Shown here piece by piece: positions 13,562 to 14,279 of a stretch of 14,279 nt of DNA. The notes below the pieces were generated by a model, which saw only the letters and a program-made list of their open reading frames with translations, was not told the origin of the DNA and searched no databases. The DNA comes from Actinomycetota bacterium (GTDB lineage: Bacteria; Actinomycetota; Actinomycetes; S36-B12; UBA5976). The stretch is from assembly GCA_947447095.1 (NCBI GenBank), contig CANFIL010000024.1, positions 1 through 14,279 of the forward strand, given 5' to 3'. The translations under genes and the position numbers were made by a program. Position 1 is the stretch's first letter. The number at the start of each line of letters is the position of its first letter.

Positions 13562-14279
13562 CTATCGACCAGTGTGCGGCATGATCGCATTCACTGGAAT
13601 GTGACCGAAGCGCCCCTTTTGATAATCCTCCATTGCCTGGATGATTTCCTCTTTGGTATTCATAACGAACGGTCCGTACTGAATAACTTGTTCACGAATC
13701 GGTGCGCCACCAATCAAGAACACTTCAAGATTTGGCATGTGCGAATCTTGCGCCAAGTCGGCTTGCAAAACGACTGAGTCGCCTTCGACCAATACAGCCA
13801 TCTGACCGGTGTGGATTGGATGCCCGTCGGCACCTACGCTTCCACGACCTGCAAGTACATACGCGAGTGAATTGAAATCCGAACGCCAAGGAATTTCAGC
13901 GCGCGCACCTGGCGCAACGGTTACGTGGGTAATGGTGATTGGCGTGTGGGAAATGCCCGGCCCCTTGTAGTCGCCAACATTTCCAGCGAGCACACGAATC
14001 AAGGCGCCGCCATCAGCCGTCGACACCATGGCAGAATCTTGACCCTGCAAGTCTTGGTAGGCAGGTTCAATACGCTTCTTGGCTTTGGGCAAGTTAATCC
14101 ACAGCTGGACACCGTGGAATAGGCCACCGGACATCACGAGATCTTCTGGTGGTGTTTCGATATGCAAGATGCCATCGCCAGCTGTCATGTACTGCGTGCC
14201 GCCTTCAAGAATTTTTCCGCCGCCACCGTGCGAATCTTGATGAAGGAACTGGCCATCCATCAAGTAGGTGAATGTTTCA
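13562..14279 (-). CDS. Pirin family protein, C-terminal part (start lies beyond window edge)
   Basis: The frame stays open to the window edge: reading inward from 14278 it gives ETFTYLMDGQF, the standard pirin sequence that follows the HPHRGFET motif. About 239 residues are seen, so roughly the first 60 are missing. The first two metal-ligand His lie just outside; the second pair is visible in GDGILHIETPPED (the H-x-E, like His101/Glu103 of human pirin). The C-terminal cupin half follows (GRGSVGADGHPIHTGQMAVL). Bacterial pirins can be quercetinases or regulators of metabolic enzymes; the function here is undetermined. An apparent start (TTG at 14263) is internal and not real. Confidence 0.93.
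   Translation of the reverse strand, partial: ETFTYLMDGQFLHQDSHGGGGKILEGGTQYMTAGDGILHIETPPEDLVMSGGLFHGVQLWINLPKAKKRIEPAYQDLQGQDSAMVSTADGGALIRVLAGNVGDYKGPGISHTPITITHVTVAPGARAEIPWRSDFNSLAYVLAGRGSVGADGHPIHTGQMAVLVEGDSVVLQADLAQDSHMPNLEVFLIGGAPIREQVIQYGPFVMNTKEEIIQAMEDYQKGRFGHIPVNAIMPHTGR

Overview
The base composition looks close to 50% GC and the genes are tightly packed: four convergent gene pairs are separated by 9 bp or less or overlap. Several genes have a TANNNT -10 box only 6 to 9 bp before the start codon, which points to leaderless transcripts. The protein families (actinobacterial-type TetR, a thiol-relay ArsC with an 'MGCGDTC' segment, a secreted propeller/Ig protein, an NRAMP relative) together suggest a moderate-GC actinobacterium with a compact genome, perhaps a freshwater lineage. 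The lineage is inference; the window holds no rRNA or other phylogenetic marker.

Layout. Positions 1-3100: a truncated secreted protein (minus) diverges from a TetR-type regulator (plus), which converges on a second secreted protein with YWTD-like propeller repeats and an Ig-like C-terminus (minus). Positions 3090-5032: a minus-strand pair, a short SDR protein followed by an RCK-channel-RCK membrane protein. Positions 5089-8351: a small cupin (plus), a proline racemase superfamily enzyme with a Ser/Cys active-site pair (minus), a HAD phosphatase (plus) and ornithine cyclodeaminase (plus). Positions 8348-9640: an NRAMP-related metal transporter (minus) whose stop overlaps that of ornithine cyclodeaminase. 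Positions 9750-11913: an APC amino acid permease and a cyclase-family (kynurenine formamidase-like) hydrolase in an overlapping minus-strand operon. Positions 12155-14279: acetamidase/formamidase and arsenate reductase (plus), then a truncated pirin (minus).

The common theme is use of small organic nitrogen compounds. Ornithine cyclodeaminase makes proline and ammonia. The racemase-family enzyme probably acts on hydroxyproline, and its dehydratase form would share the pyrroline-2-carboxylate intermediate with ornithine cyclodeaminase. The permease, cyclase-type hydrolase and acetamidase could import and hydrolyse amides. I saw no tRNA, rRNA, CRISPR array, insertion sequence, prophage or defence island, and no convincing intrinsic terminator. 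No intergenic gap exceeds 300 bp; the largest is the 241-bp divergent region at 11914-12154. I did not find a clear undescribed multi-gene system. The strongest leads are proteins that lack the signature residues of their families, and the operator-like dyads in the promoter regions.
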